A program made the position numbers and the translations under genes. Below the pieces are notes generated by a model. It was not told the DNA's origin, searched no databases, and saw nothing but the letters and a program-made list of their open reading frames with translations. Shown here in pieces: positions 8,100-16,649 of a stretch of DNA of 64,000 nt. The stretch lies in assembly GCF_000515415.1 (NCBI RefSeq), contig NZ_KI911783.1, positions 2,532,392 through 2,596,391 of the forward strand, read 5' to 3'. This DNA comes from Bradyrhizobium sp. WSM1417 (GTDB lineage: Bacteria > Pseudomonadota > Alphaproteobacteria > Rhizobiales > Xanthobacteraceae). Position 1 is the stretch's first letter, and each line of letters starts with the position of its first letter.

Positions 8100-9443
8100 C
8101 TAGGCAATCGCCCGAACCAAACTGGAGAAGAGGTTCGCCGGCCGCCTAAGGCCGTAATGATCGCGCAGCGTTGTGCCTGTGTAGTCGTGACGGAACAGGC
8201 TGCGCTTGCGCAGAATGGGCACGACCTGCTCGGCGAAGATGTCGAACCCGCCGGGCAGCCAGGGCGGCATGACGTTGAAACCATCGGCTGCGCCGTTCTC
8301 GAACCAGTTCTGGATGTTGTCGGCGATCTTCTCCGGCGGTCCGGCAATCACCCAATGGCCGCGGGCGCCGGCCAAGCGCTGCACGAGCTGACGAATCGTC
8401 GGCTTCTCGCGATCAACGATGTCGATCACCAGCTTGAAACGGCTGGCAACGCCGCTGGCGCCCTCGGTATCGATCAGATGACGAGGAAAGGGGCCATCGA
8501 GGTCAAACCCAGAGAGGTCAAGACCGATCATCTGGCGCAGCTGGGTCAGCGAATACTCGGGCTGGATCAGCTCGTTGAACTCGTCCTGCAGCCGATCGGC
8601 CTCGATTTGCGTGCTGGCGATGAAAGGACTGATGCCGGGCAGAATCTTGATCTGATCGGGACTACGGTCGAAGGCGCGCGCCTGACGCTTGATGTCGGCA
8701 TAGAATTCCTGGGCGCTCGCCAGTGTCTGATGCGCAGTGAAGATCGCCTCGGCGAAACGCGCGGCAAAGGCACGTCCGTCCTCGGAAGAGCCGGCCTGGA
8801 CATAGACCGGTCGTCCCTGCGGCGTCCTTGAGATGTTGAGCGGCCCACGCACGCGAAAATGCTTTCCGATGTGATTGATCGCGTGGATCTTGCCGGTGTC
8901 GGCAAAAACACCCGAGATGGGGTCGTTGACGAGCGCGTCGTCCTCCCAACTGTCCCAAAGCCGCGTGATGACGTCGAGATATTCCCGCGCCCTCTCGTAG
9001 CGTTCGTGATGCGGAGGATGCTCGGGCAAGCCAAAGTTCTGCGCGGCCTGCGGCGCGCTCGTTGTCACGATGTTCCAGCCGGCGCGGCCACTACTGATGT
9101 GGTCGAGCGAGGCGAACAGCCGCGCCAGGTTGTAGGGCTCGGTATAGGTCGTCGATGCGGTCGCGATCAGGCCGATACGCTGGGTGGCGGAGGCGATCGC
9201 GGTGAGCAGGGTGATCGGCTCGAGCCGAAACCGTTGCGCATAGCGCACATTGTCCGCCAGCGCAGGGCCGTCGGCGAAGAAGACCGCGTCAAACTTGTGC
9301 GCTTCGGCGCGCTGCGCCAGCTCCTGATAATAGGTGACGTCGAGGATGCGATTGGCTGCCGAACTCCTGTGGCGCCAGGCCGCCTCGTGATGACCGTCTG
9401 GATAAATGAAGAAGTTGAGGGAAAGCTGCCGTCGTTCGCTCAT
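8100..9443 (-). CDS. Flavin-dependent monooxygenase, NtaA/SnaA/DszA family
   Basis: A 447-residue LLM-class (bacterial luciferase-like) oxidoreductase that uses reduced FMN and O2. Family marks in order are LNFFIYPDGHHEAAWRHR, KFDAVFFADGPALADNV, EPITLLTAIASATQRIGL, SSGRAGWNIVTTSAP, GRPVYVQAGSSEDGRAFAAR and the C-terminal WVIAGPPEKIADNIQNWF. Enzymes of this group act on sulfones, EDTA/NTA or related compounds. The neighbouring TauD-type enzyme and sulfonate-type transporter suggest an organosulfur substrate. The start MSERRQLSLNF at 9443 fits family starts; an ATG six codons earlier (9461) is also possible. It is transcribed away from the tauD-like gene. Confidence 0.9.
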   Translation of the reverse strand: MSERRQLSLNFFIYPDGHHEAAWRHRSSAANRILDVTYYQELAQRAEAHKFDAVFFADGPALADNVRYAQRFRLEPITLLTAIASATQRIGLIATASTTYTEPYNLARLFASLDHISSGRAGWNIVTTSAPQAAQNFGLPEHPPHHERYERAREYLDVITRLWDSWEDDALVNDPISGVFADTGKIHAINHIGKHFRVRGPLNISRTPQGRPVYVQAGSSEDGRAFAARFAEAIFTAHQTLASAQEFYADIKRQARAFDRSPDQIKILPGISPFIASTQIEADRLQDEFNELIQPEYSLTQLRQMIGLDLSGFDLDGPFPRHLIDTEGASGVASRFKLVIDIVDREKPTIRQLVQRLAGARGHWVIAGPPEKIADNIQNWFENGAADGFNVMPPWLPGGFDIFAEQVVPILRKRSLFRHDYTGTTLRDHYGLRRPANLFSSLVRAIA

Positions 9444-10003
9444 GTGTTGATCCGCGTGCATTGGGAGCTGTAACAAGCGAGACTCTACGTCTGCAGTCGG
9501 ATGTCGATGAAATGAATTTGCGTTGTTGAGTTGGATGCAAGCATGAAGCTTGCGCGCAGAGCGCCAATGAAAAACCAGGGCAGTCGTCACGACGAGAAGC
9601 GGCGGCAGCTGTAGCGATTTTATCGCGTTTCTGGACGAGAAGTGCGTTGCGCCGCGTCTAATTACGTTACTCTTGCAGCCCGCCGGGCGGTCATCATTGC
9701 AAATCTTTCAGTGTCAGCATCGCTGGCGAAGCATTCGTTGCCTGTCGCCGAAAACAAAGCTGGTTTCGTTTCATTGACTGACGATCGATCGCTCGTACCA
9801 TTCAAGGCCTCAACGCAAGGCCGTTTCATCATGCTCCAATCCGAACCCAGTGACCGATGTCCCGGCTCGGGCCGTCTGCCGGAGCACGTTGCGCCCGAGT
9901 AGGGCCCCTAGCCAGAAATGATTTCATCTATCTCCGCCGTCGTTTCCGCGACCGGCGCATGGCGGAGCTTTGTCCAGGGGATCGCAGTAACGAGAGCACG
10001 ACC
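9444..10003. other. Divergent intergenic region, no gene recognised
   Basis: A 560-base gap between the divergent monooxygenase and dioxygenase genes. It should hold both promoters and presumably a regulator site, but I could not pick out a convincing operator or -35/-10 pair. Confidence 0.4.
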
Positions 10004-10933
10004 ATGAGCAACACGACAACAATTGATAACGTCATTCCGCGCGCCGACATCGTCAAGCGTGCGGCCAGGCTTGGCGCCGAGATCAGGAACATCAAACTGT
10101 CGGGCGAGCTTTCGGACGAGACCATCCGTGCCATCAACCAAGTGCTGCTCGAACACAAGGTCATCTTCTTCCGGGACCAGGGACATCTCGACGATGCCGA
10201 GCAGGAGCGCTTTGCCATCAGGCTCGGCAAGCTGGTGCCCCATCCGACGGTCGGTGCGATCAAGGGCACGACGTCGATCCTGGAGCTGGACTCAGGCCGG
10301 GGCGGTGGCCGCGCCGATCAATGGCATACCGATGTCACGTTCGTCGAAGCCTATCCGAGAATCTCGGTGCTGCGCGGCGTGGTGATTCCACCCTACGGCG
10401 GCGATACCGTCTGGTCGAACACGGCAGCCGCCTATCTCGACCTGCCGGCGCCCCTGCGCAAGCTCGCCGACGAACTGTGGGCCGTTCACAGCAACGCCTA
10501 TGATTATGCCGTGAAGACGCGGGCAACCGAGGCGGACAAGAAGCACTTCGACGAGGTGTTCACCGGAACGATCTTTGAGACCGAGCATCCGGTGGTGCGC
10601 GTCCATCCCGAGACAGGCGAGCGCACGCTCGTGCTCGGAAATTTCGTGCAGCGCTTCGTCGGCCTGCCGAAATACGACGGCCAGAAGCTGTTCGAGCTGT
10701 TCCAGTCGCATATCACGGCGCCGGAAAACACCGTGCGCTGGAACTGGGAGGCCGGCGACGTTGCGATCTGGGACAATCGCGCCACGCAACATTACGCGGT
10801 CAACGACTATGGCGACCAGCACCGCGTTGTGCGCCGCGCCACCATCGATGGCGATGTACCGCTCAGCGTCGACGGTCGTCGCAGCGTGACGCGCGTCAAG
10901 ACATCCAAGCCCCAGACAGCCAAAGCCGCTTGA
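10004..10933 (+). CDS. TauD/TfdA-family 2-oxoglutarate-dependent dioxygenase
   Basis: A 309-residue Fe(II)/2-oxoglutarate oxygenase of the taurine-dioxygenase type. The iron facial triad is visible: H108 and D110 in QWHTDVTF and H263 in ATQHYAVNDYG. The 2-oxoglutarate-binding arginine lies shortly after, in HRVVRRATI. Relatives hydroxylate sulfonates, alkyl sulfates or phenoxyacetates, releasing sulfite or a similar leaving group. The ATG at 10004 is chosen because MSNTTTIDNV leads directly into the conserved LGAEIRNIKLSGELSDE; the upstream extension is not family-like. The adjacent transporter genes make a sulfonate or sulfate ester the likely substrate. TauD itself cannot be claimed. Confidence 0.9.
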   Translation: MSNTTTIDNVIPRADIVKRAARLGAEIRNIKLSGELSDETIRAINQVLLEHKVIFFRDQGHLDDAEQERFAIRLGKLVPHPTVGAIKGTTSILELDSGRGGGRADQWHTDVTFVEAYPRISVLRGVVIPPYGGDTVWSNTAAAYLDLPAPLRKLADELWAVHSNAYDYAVKTRATEADKKHFDEVFTGTIFETEHPVVRVHPETGERTLVLGNFVQRFVGLPKYDGQKLFELFQSHITAPENTVRWNWEAGDVAIWDNRATQHYAVNDYGDQHRVVRRATIDGDVPLSVDGRRSVTRVKTSKPQTAKAA

Positions 10934-10959
10934 TCCGGATTCGCTCAGGAGAGTTCGCA

Positions 10960-12030
10960 ATGGTGAATACTATACTTCGATGGCTTGCCGCAACGCGCGC
11001 CGGGTTGGGACGTGCCACCCGCAAGACGTTGCGGATCTTGTTGGCCGGCGCCGTGGCGCTCGGCCTCGCGGCCCCGGCATTCGCCGAGCCGCCACTCGAG
11101 AAGACCGAGATCCGCTAGGGGGGATCGGCCGGGCAGGTGACGTTTATCGAGCTGGCCGAGGACCTCGGCTATCTCGCGCCGCTCAAGCTCAAATGGGTCG
11201 GCAACACCATCAGCGGGCCGCAGGACATCCAGACCGTCGTCACCGGCGATATCGACATCGGCGGTGCGTTCTATGGAGCGATCCTCAAGTTGATCGCGGC
11301 GAAGGCGCCGATCAAGGCGGTGGTCGGCTATTACGGCTCCGATGCCAACACGTATTATGGCTACTTCGTGAAGGAGGACAGCCTGATCAAGACGGCGCGT
11401 GACCTGATTGGCAAGAAGGTGGCGGTCAACACGCTGGGCGCACATTTGGAGTTCGTGCTGCGCGAATATCTGGCCAGGTCCGGCCTCAGCGCCGGTGAGG
11501 CCAGGCAGGTCACGTTGGTGGCGATCCCGCCGGTCAGCGGCGAGCAAGTGTTGCGCCAGGGCCAGGTCGAGGTGAGCGCGTTGAGCGGCGTCTTGCGCGA
11601 CAAGGCGCTGGAACGGGGTGGCATCCGCTCGCTCTTTGTCGACACCGATCTGTTCGGCCAGTTCACCGGCGGTGCCTATGTACTGCGGGACAAATTCATC
11701 AAGGATAATCCCAATGCCTCGCGTAAGCTGGTGGAGGGGATTTCGCAGGCGATCGAATGGGCCCAGACCACAGCTCCGGAAGAGGTGAGGGCCCGGTTCG
11801 ACAAGATCATCGCCGAGCGCAAGCGCAATGAGGATGCCTCCTCGATCAAATACTGGAAGAGCACGGGTGTTGCCTCCAGGGGCGGCGTGATCTCGGATGC
11901 CGAAATCCAGGTCTGGATCGACTGGTTGGAGAAGGATGGCCTGTTCAAGCCGGGTCAGGTCGAGGCTTCCGACACCTACACCAATGCGTTCAACTATTTC
12001 CGTCCCGGAAGGACGGCGGAGGCCCGATGA
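10960..12030 (+). pseudogene. Sulfonate/nitrate-type ABC substrate-binding protein interrupted by an in-frame TAG
   Basis: ATG at 10960 with AGGAGAG upstream opens a signal peptide (TLRILLAGAVALGLAAPAFA). At codon 53 (11116-11118) the frame meets TAG, where Tyr is expected in the family motif IRYQGSAG. It then continues uninterrupted, in the same frame, through a complete SsuA/TauA-type protein (VTFIELAEDLGYLAPLKLKW, GYYGSDANTYYGYF, SGGAYVL-like core) to 12030. Only this one lesion is visible. It could be a true nonsense mutation, a suppressed codon or a base error; the bases around TAG (a run of six G) look altered. The stop overlaps the ATPase start. Confidence 0.8.
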
Positions 12031-12890
12031 CCACTGTGAAGATCCGTTTCGAGCATGTCCGCAAGGAGTTCGTCGTGCGCGGCGAGAGCGGCGGACCAGG
12101 CCGCCACTTCACCGCGCTTGAGGACATCACGCTCGATGTTCGCTCCGGCGAATTCCTCGCCCTGGTCGGCCCAAGCGGCTGCGGGAAATCCACCTTGCTT
12201 GATCTGCTGGGCGGGCTCACGCCGCCGACCAGCGGCCGGATCCTGCTCGACGGCCGGCCGATTGCAGGACCCGGTCGCGACCGCGGCATCGTGTTCCAGC
12301 AGTATGCGCTGTTTCCTTGGCGCACCGCCGAACAGAATGTCGAGTTCGGTCTCGATATCGCCGGGCTCAAGGCCAAGCAGCGGCGCGACATCGCGCGGCA
12401 TTTCCTCGAGCTGGTCGGGTTGTCCGGCTTTGCCGACCGCTACCCGCATGAGCTCTCCGGCGGCATGAAGCAGCGCGTGGCGATCGCGCGAAGCCTCGCC
12501 TACGATCCGGAAGTGCTGCTGATGGACGAGCCGTTCGCCGCGCTGGACGCCCAGACGCGCGAGACGCTGCAGGGCGAACTGCTGCGGATCTGGCGCGCCA
12601 CCGGCAAGACGATCGTCTTCATCACCCACGGCATCGACGAGGCCATCGTGCTCGGCCAGCGGGTGGCGGTGATGACGTCGCGTCCGGGCCGGATCAAGCA
12701 GATCATCGACATTCCGGACGTGCTGCGCAGCGAGGCTGACGACGTGCGCTCGCTGCCTGAGTTCGGCCGCGTGCGTCACGAGGTCTGGAGTCTGTTACGC
12801 GACGAAGTCTTGAAAGCGCAGCAAGGACAATTGGCCGTCGGCGCTGGTGCGCGCGCCGATCGCAAAGTGGAGGAGGTCACCCATGTCTAG
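12027..12890 (+). CDS. ABC transporter ATPase, SsuB/TauB type
   Basis: A 287-residue ATPase driving the uptake transporter. The Walker A motif is GPSGCGKSTLLDLLGG, the Q-loop VFQQYALFPWRTAEQN, the ABC signature HELSGGMKQRVAIARSLA, the Walker B motif VLLMDEPFAALDAQTR and the H-loop FITHGIDEAI. PWRT after the Q-loop is typical of nitrate/sulfonate/taurine importers. The start overlaps the binding-protein stop (ATGA) and the end overlaps the permease start by 8 bases, so the three genes are translationally coupled. The frame is intact. Confidence 0.95.
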   Translation: MTTVKIRFEHVRKEFVVRGESGGPGRHFTALEDITLDVRSGEFLALVGPSGCGKSTLLDLLGGLTPPTSGRILLDGRPIAGPGRDRGIVFQQYALFPWRTAEQNVEFGLDIAGLKAKQRRDIARHFLELVGLSGFADRYPHELSGGMKQRVAIARSLAYDPEVLLMDEPFAALDAQTRETLQGELLRIWRATGKTIVFITHGIDEAIVLGQRVAVMTSRPGRIKQIIDIPDVLRSEADDVRSLPEFGRVRHEVWSLLRDEVLKAQQGQLAVGAGARADRKVEEVTHV

Positions 12891-13758
12891 CCTCGAGATG
12901 CTGACATTGCTGGAGGTTGCGCACGGGCGCCGAGAGCCGCTGACCAGCGTGGAAAGCACGGCATCGCCGGTTGTGGACTGGATCCACGCCGCGGCCCGCG
13001 GGCTGGCTGCCTTCGGGCACCGCTCGTTGCTGCTGATTGCCCTGTTGGCGGCCTGGGAGGTGGCGCCGCGGCTCGGGTTGATCGATCCGGTGTTCCTGCC
13101 ACCCTTCTCGGAGGTGATCGCCGCGGGCTGGCAGCTTGCGCAAACCGGCGAGCTCTATGATGACGTCTCCGCCAGCCTGCTGCGTGCCTTGAGCGGATTT
13201 CTGATTTCTGTCGCCTTGATCGTCCCGCTTGGCGTGGCCGTCGGTTGGTATGCGCGTCTCGGCAATCTCGTGAACCAGTTCATCGAGATCTGCCGCAACA
13301 CCGCGCCGCTTGCGCTGCTGCCGGTCTTCATCCTGCTGCTCGGAATCGGCGAAACGTCGAAGATCACGATGGTGGTCTATAGCTGCGCGTGGCCGCTGCT
13401 GCTCAACACCGTTGCCGCGGTGAAACAGGTCGATCCGTTGCTGATCAAGTCGGCGCGGACCATGGGTGCAACCCCGCAGCAGCTGTTTCGCAAGGTCATC
13501 CTGCCGGCTGCGCTTCCCACTATCTTCGTCGGTATTCGTCTGGCCAGCGCGTCGGCCATGCTGGTGCTGGTGGCCTCCGAAATGGTCGGCGCCAAGGCCG
13601 GACTGGGCTATCTCATCATCAATAGCCAGTACAGCTTCCTGATTCCGCAAATGTATTTCGGCATCCTCAGCATGACCGTCATCGGGCTGGTGTTCAATGC
13701 CATTCTGGAGGCACTGGAGCGGCGCTTCATGCGGTGGAAAGCGCCAGTGACGGCATGA
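12883..13758 (+). CDS. ABC transporter permease, SsuC/TauC type
   Basis: A 291-residue inner-membrane permease with about six hydrophobic helices. The EAA loop that docks onto the ATPase is clear (SARTMGATPQQLFRKVILPA, residues ~190-210). The usual TauC/SsuC features are present (RNTAPLALLPVFILLLGIGE; ASEMVGAKAGLGYLI). Start ATG at 12883 is supported by GGAGGAGG at 12869-12876; an in-frame GTG-rich extension upstream is less likely. The gene is intact, so with the ATPase it would need a binding protein from here (if read through) or elsewhere. Confidence 0.93.
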   Translation: MSSLEMLTLLEVAHGRREPLTSVESTASPVVDWIHAAARGLAAFGHRSLLLIALLAAWEVAPRLGLIDPVFLPPFSEVIAAGWQLAQTGELYDDVSASLLRALSGFLISVALIVPLGVAVGWYARLGNLVNQFIEICRNTAPLALLPVFILLLGIGETSKITMVVYSCAWPLLLNTVAAVKQVDPLLIKSARTMGATPQQLFRKVILPAALPTIFVGIRLASASAMLVLVASEMVGAKAGLGYLIINSQYSFLIPQMYFGILSMTVIGLVFNAILEALERRFMRWKAPVTA

Positions 13759-13769
13759 GATATGGAATC

Positions 13770-14150
13770 AGGCGCCGCTCGGAACTTTCCGCGCGGTGGC
13801 CAGCGTCACCATGCTGCCCGGCGGCACGTCGCGGATCAGCCAGACATTGCGCCGACGGTCGATCCGCGGCTGATCGTGATTCAGCCAATGGTGATACGGC
13901 CAAGGATCGTTTCGCCGACGTAGAACACGACGCCGTCGTCCAGGATCGGATGGCGGGTGTCGCCCTTGATCACCTTGGCCTTGTCATCCGTCGGAAAGTC
14001 GCGCCTCGAGCGTGACCGCCTGATATGCAGACATTGTCGCCGATAACGGCCGATCGCGACCCCGGTGCCGTTATCGATGAAGAAGCTGGAGCGGAAGCCG
14101 GTGCGAGCGCCGGGGTGAATATGGATGCCGATCGGCCTGGCTCAATTGAA
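13770..14150 (-). pseudogene. Serine acetyltransferase (CysE-like) relic
   Basis: Reading the minus strand and changing frame twice recovers the left-handed beta-helix part of a serine O-acetyltransferase: GIHIHPGART, FFIDNGTGVAIG, AVIGDNVCI, DFPTDDKAKVIKGDTRHPIL, DDGVVFYVGETILGRITIG and NVWLIRDVPPGS. The N-terminal domain is missing. At least two frameshifts and a stop interrupt the rest. Serine acetyltransferase feeds sulfide into cysteine, so its position at the end of a sulfonate-use cluster is sensible history. It cannot be functional now. Confidence 0.8.
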
Positions 14151-14171
14151 AACACATGCGTTTTGGGCGAA

Positions 14172-14268
14172 TGTCAGCGATCGATGACATTTAACGATGT
14201 CATCGAGCGCTGACATTTTCAAATTGTCAACGAACGCCGACTTATGCTAAAGTAAGCGAACGCTGACA
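14172..14268 (+). promoter_or_regulatory. Four phased HipB operators and hipBA promoter region
   Basis: Four 18-bp sites of the form TGTCANCGNNCGNTGACA occur at 14172-14189 and 14198-14215 (both full palindromes), and at 14225-14242 and 14251-14268 (each with one degenerate half). Start-to-start spacing is 26, 27 and 26 bases, so alternate sites fall on nearly opposite helix faces, every 2.5 turns. The third overlaps a possible -35 (TTGTCA), with a possible -10 (TAAAGT) 18 bases on. The last ends 12 bases before the hipB ATG. This is the expected layout for cooperative autorepression by HipB or HipAB. Confidence 0.75.
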
Positions 14269-14280
14269 TTTGGAAATCCC

Positions 14281-14568
14281 ATGCTCGTACGCACACCGGC
14301 CGAACTCGGCGCCGTCCTTCGTGACCGACGCAAGAAGCTTAAACTCGATCAATCGACTTTTGCCAAACGCATTGGCGTCAGCCGCCAATGGGTGATCGAA
14401 GTTGAGCACGGTCACGCGCGCGCTGAGCTCGGTCTGATCCTTCGCGCCCTTGACGCCCTGGACATCCGCCTGGATGCGAGCACCGAACAAGCGCCGGCCG
14501 GCGGGGCCACCAGGCCAGCCGTCGATATCAACGCCATCTTGGCCAAGGCCAGGAAGAAAAAGGCATGA
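14281..14568 (+). CDS. hipB: HipB-type antitoxin / XRE-family repressor
   Basis: A 95-residue DNA-binding antitoxin. The helix-turn-helix spans about residues 10-65: LGAVLRDRRKKLKLDQSTFA, then KRIGVSRQWVIEVEHG, as in HipB. The Ala/Lys-rich C-terminal tail (INAILAKARKKKA) resembles the flexible tail of HipB. It overlaps the toxin gene by four bases (ATGA), the usual HipBA arrangement. It likely binds the four palindromes directly upstream and neutralises the kinase. Confidence 0.92.
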   Translation: MLVRTPAELGAVLRDRRKKLKLDQSTFAKRIGVSRQWVIEVEHGHARAELGLILRALDALDIRLDASTEQAPAGGATRPAVDINAILAKARKKKA

Positions 14569-15848
14569 CGAGCGAACTTGTTGCTCTGCTGGATGGTCGG
14601 GAAATCGGCCGCGTGCGCAATGACGCCCGCGGCCGGCTCACCTCTGTCTATGACAACGACTGGCGCCAGGCCGAAGGAGCCTATCCGCTGTCGCTGTCCA
14701 TGCCGCTCGCGGCCGAAGAGCACGGACCTTCCGCCGTGCAGGCATTCCTCTGGGGACTCCTGCCCGACAACGAGCGCGTGCTCGAACGGTGGGCCCGAAG
14801 ATTTCAGGTGTCCGCGCGCAACGTGTTTGCCCTTATTTCCCATGTCGGCGAGGATTGCGCGGGAGCCATTCAGTTCGTCACGCCCGATCGGCTGGAGGCC
14901 CTGCGAAGCGGGGCCGAAGACAAGGTCGATTGGCTCGACGAAACGGCGATCGCCAAACGCCTGCAGACCTTACGTGAGGATCACGCCGCATGGCGGTTGC
15001 CGCGCGATACCGGCCAATTCAGCCTTGCGGGTGCCCAACCCAAAACCGCCTTGCTTCTGCAAAAAGGCAAGTGGGGAATTCCCTCTGGACGCATTCCGAC
15101 CACGCATATCCTTAAACCGCCGACCGGCCATTTCGATGGACACGCGGAAAACGAACATATCTGCCTCATACTTGCGCGCAATCTCGGTCTGCCCGTCGCC
15201 GACACCCAGGTGATGCGCTTCGGAAAAGAAATCGCCATCGTCATCGAGCGCTACGACCGGCAGTTCAGTGGGAACGAGATCGTCCGTGTCCACCAGGAAG
15301 ATATCTGCCAGGCGCTCGGCATCCTGCCGACCATGAAGTATCAAAACGATGGCGGACCAAGCCCTGCCGCTGTGATCGAGCTTTTGCGCACCTACTCCAC
15401 GGATCGCGTCGCCGACGTTGACACGTTTGTCGACGCGCTCGGCTTCAATTGGCTGATTGCGGGTACGGATGCTCATGCCAAGAACTATTCGCTGCTGCTG
15501 GCCGGAGGCCCTCACGTACGGCTCGCCCCGCTCTACGACATCGCCAGCATTCTTCCCTACGATGACGTCGATCTGCAGAAGATCAAGCTCGCGATGAAAA
15601 TCGGCGGTGATTACGAGCTCAGCCAGATTAGTTTGCGCGATTGGCAGAAGTTCGCGCGCGAAACGCGCCTCGATCCTGACAAGGTGATCGCCGGACTGAT
15701 TTCCATGGCCGAGCAGCTTCCGGACATTGTAGCCGCCGTACGGAAGCAAGCGCAGAAAGACGGATTGGACAATGCCATCATCGGGCATCTCGCCAAGCAC
15801 CTGATCGCGAGAGCCAGGCAATGCCGTCGACTGCTCGGTGAGGCATAG
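14565..15848 (+). CDS. hipA: HipA-type serine/threonine kinase toxin
   Basis: A 427-residue kinase. HipA proteins phosphorylate a cellular target (glutamyl-tRNA synthetase in E. coli), which stops translation and promotes persistence. Family marks are the N-terminal GREIGRVRNDARGRLTSVYD, SMPLAAEEHG and FLWGLLPDNERVLERWARRF; the core motif DTGQFSLAGAQPKTALL; HILKPPTGHFDGHAENEHIC; the catalytic-loop-like GTDAHAKNYSLLL near residue 305; and LAPLYDIASI. Length is normal and no lesion is visible, so the pair looks functional. Confidence 0.94.
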   Translation: MTSELVALLDGREIGRVRNDARGRLTSVYDNDWRQAEGAYPLSLSMPLAAEEHGPSAVQAFLWGLLPDNERVLERWARRFQVSARNVFALISHVGEDCAGAIQFVTPDRLEALRSGAEDKVDWLDETAIAKRLQTLREDHAAWRLPRDTGQFSLAGAQPKTALLLQKGKWGIPSGRIPTTHILKPPTGHFDGHAENEHICLILARNLGLPVADTQVMRFGKEIAIVIERYDRQFSGNEIVRVHQEDICQALGILPTMKYQNDGGPSPAAVIELLRTYSTDRVADVDTFVDALGFNWLIAGTDAHAKNYSLLLAGGPHVRLAPLYDIASILPYDDVDLQKIKLAMKIGGDYELSQISLRDWQKFARETRLDPDKVIAGLISMAEQLPDIVAAVRKQAQKDGLDNAIIGHLAKHLIARARQCRRLLGEA

Positions 15849-16164
15849 TTTCCGGCGACGGCCGCCAGCAGCATCATGATGATCGGCAGCATGGTGCCGA
15901 TCATCATCGGTCGACATGTCGTTGTCGAAGCCAACGGCAGCAACAGCATCAACACCGCCGCGATCGGCATGCCGATATCGATGTCGATGTCGACTACGAT
16001 CGGTGATTGCTCGCGATCCGTGGCAGCCGCGTAGTCACTGCGGCTGGCGTCACCTCACGTTCGGCGTGTCCTTTCAAGGCTACGGCAGACAGCGATTTCT
16101 CCTCCGCGGACTTTCCCAATTCGGCGGGGCGCTTGCAGGTCCTCTTTTTGGCACACCCCTACGC
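15849..16164. other. No intact gene; possible relic of a membrane protein on the minus strand
   Basis: After hipA the minus strand reads a short hydrophobic stretch (MPIAAVLMLLLPLAS, then MMIGTMLPIIMMLLAAVAG) that could be the remains of a transporter. It is too short and repetitive to assign. Nothing else is visible before the duplicated segment begins. Confidence 0.3.
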
Positions 16165-16238
16165 GCCCGGCAGTCCCGTGGTCACGGCTGCGCAATCACG
16201 ACGATTAGGCGTCTCGCCCCCCTTTAAGAGGCGCCGGA

Positions 16239-16331
16239 TTAGCCAGGGCTGAAGATCAAATAGAGCAGGATCGCGGCCACGACGGCTGTCCAGCCGATTG
16301 ACGTGGCGAGAGCCCACACTTGCGTCGGCAT
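16239..16331 (-). CDS. Predicted 30-residue single-helix membrane peptide, copy B
   Basis: Counterpart of the frame at 5870-5962: ATG to TAA, 30 residues, starting MPTQVWALATSIGW with a hydrophobic core VVAAILLYLIFS. GGGAAAG precedes the ATG. Differences from copy A are Pro3 to Thr, one Val to Ala, Leu29 to Pro and two silent changes. Two diverged copies keep frame, start and stop although the surrounding DNA has indels, which is the main reason to believe the peptide is made. Function unknown. Confidence 0.5.
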   Translation of the reverse strand: MPTQVWALATSIGWTAVVAAILLYLIFSPG

Positions 16332-16359
16332 CGGACGAACTTTCCCGATGAAGCTAACG

Positions 16360-16391
16360 AAGAGACCGCTGGCGCTGGACAGCGGCCTCTT
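16360..16391 (-). promoter_or_regulatory. Hairpin upstream of membrane peptide, copy B
   Basis: Arms AAGAGGCCGCTG and CAGCGGTCTCTT pair over 12 positions with one G-U, at the same distance before the peptide start as in copy A. Compared with copy A the stem shows a compensated T-A to C-G change. Confidence 0.5.
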
Positions 16392-16649
16392 GAACCCGCC
16401 TCAAACTGTCTTCGAGATAAAAGACCTTACCCCGGGGTCCGCCATAATCAAACGCCGGACTCGCCACCCTGTGAAGTCAAAAACGATTCGAAGGCCAATG
16501 GAACAATTGTGACGTTGCGAGAGCGACACACCTGACAAGCTAGGCCAGCACTGGTGGAGAACTCTTCCTCGGGCGGATGCCAACCATTTGGCACAGAAAT
16601 GAGCGATAGTGCCCGCATTCGCCTGCGGAGGGTGACGTAAGGCCAGCTG

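Larger units (their letters stand above)
16165..16620. repeat. Dispersed duplicated segment, copy B (partner at 5800-6245)
   Basis: Homologous throughout to 5800-6245 in the same orientation. The copies have diverged enough to be old. The segment ends only about 30 bases from the stop codon of the PAS-domain gene at 16650, which lacks the output domain its relatives carry. The arrival of this segment may therefore mark a rearrangement point. No transposase, terminal inverted repeat or target duplication was seen. Confidence 0.85.
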
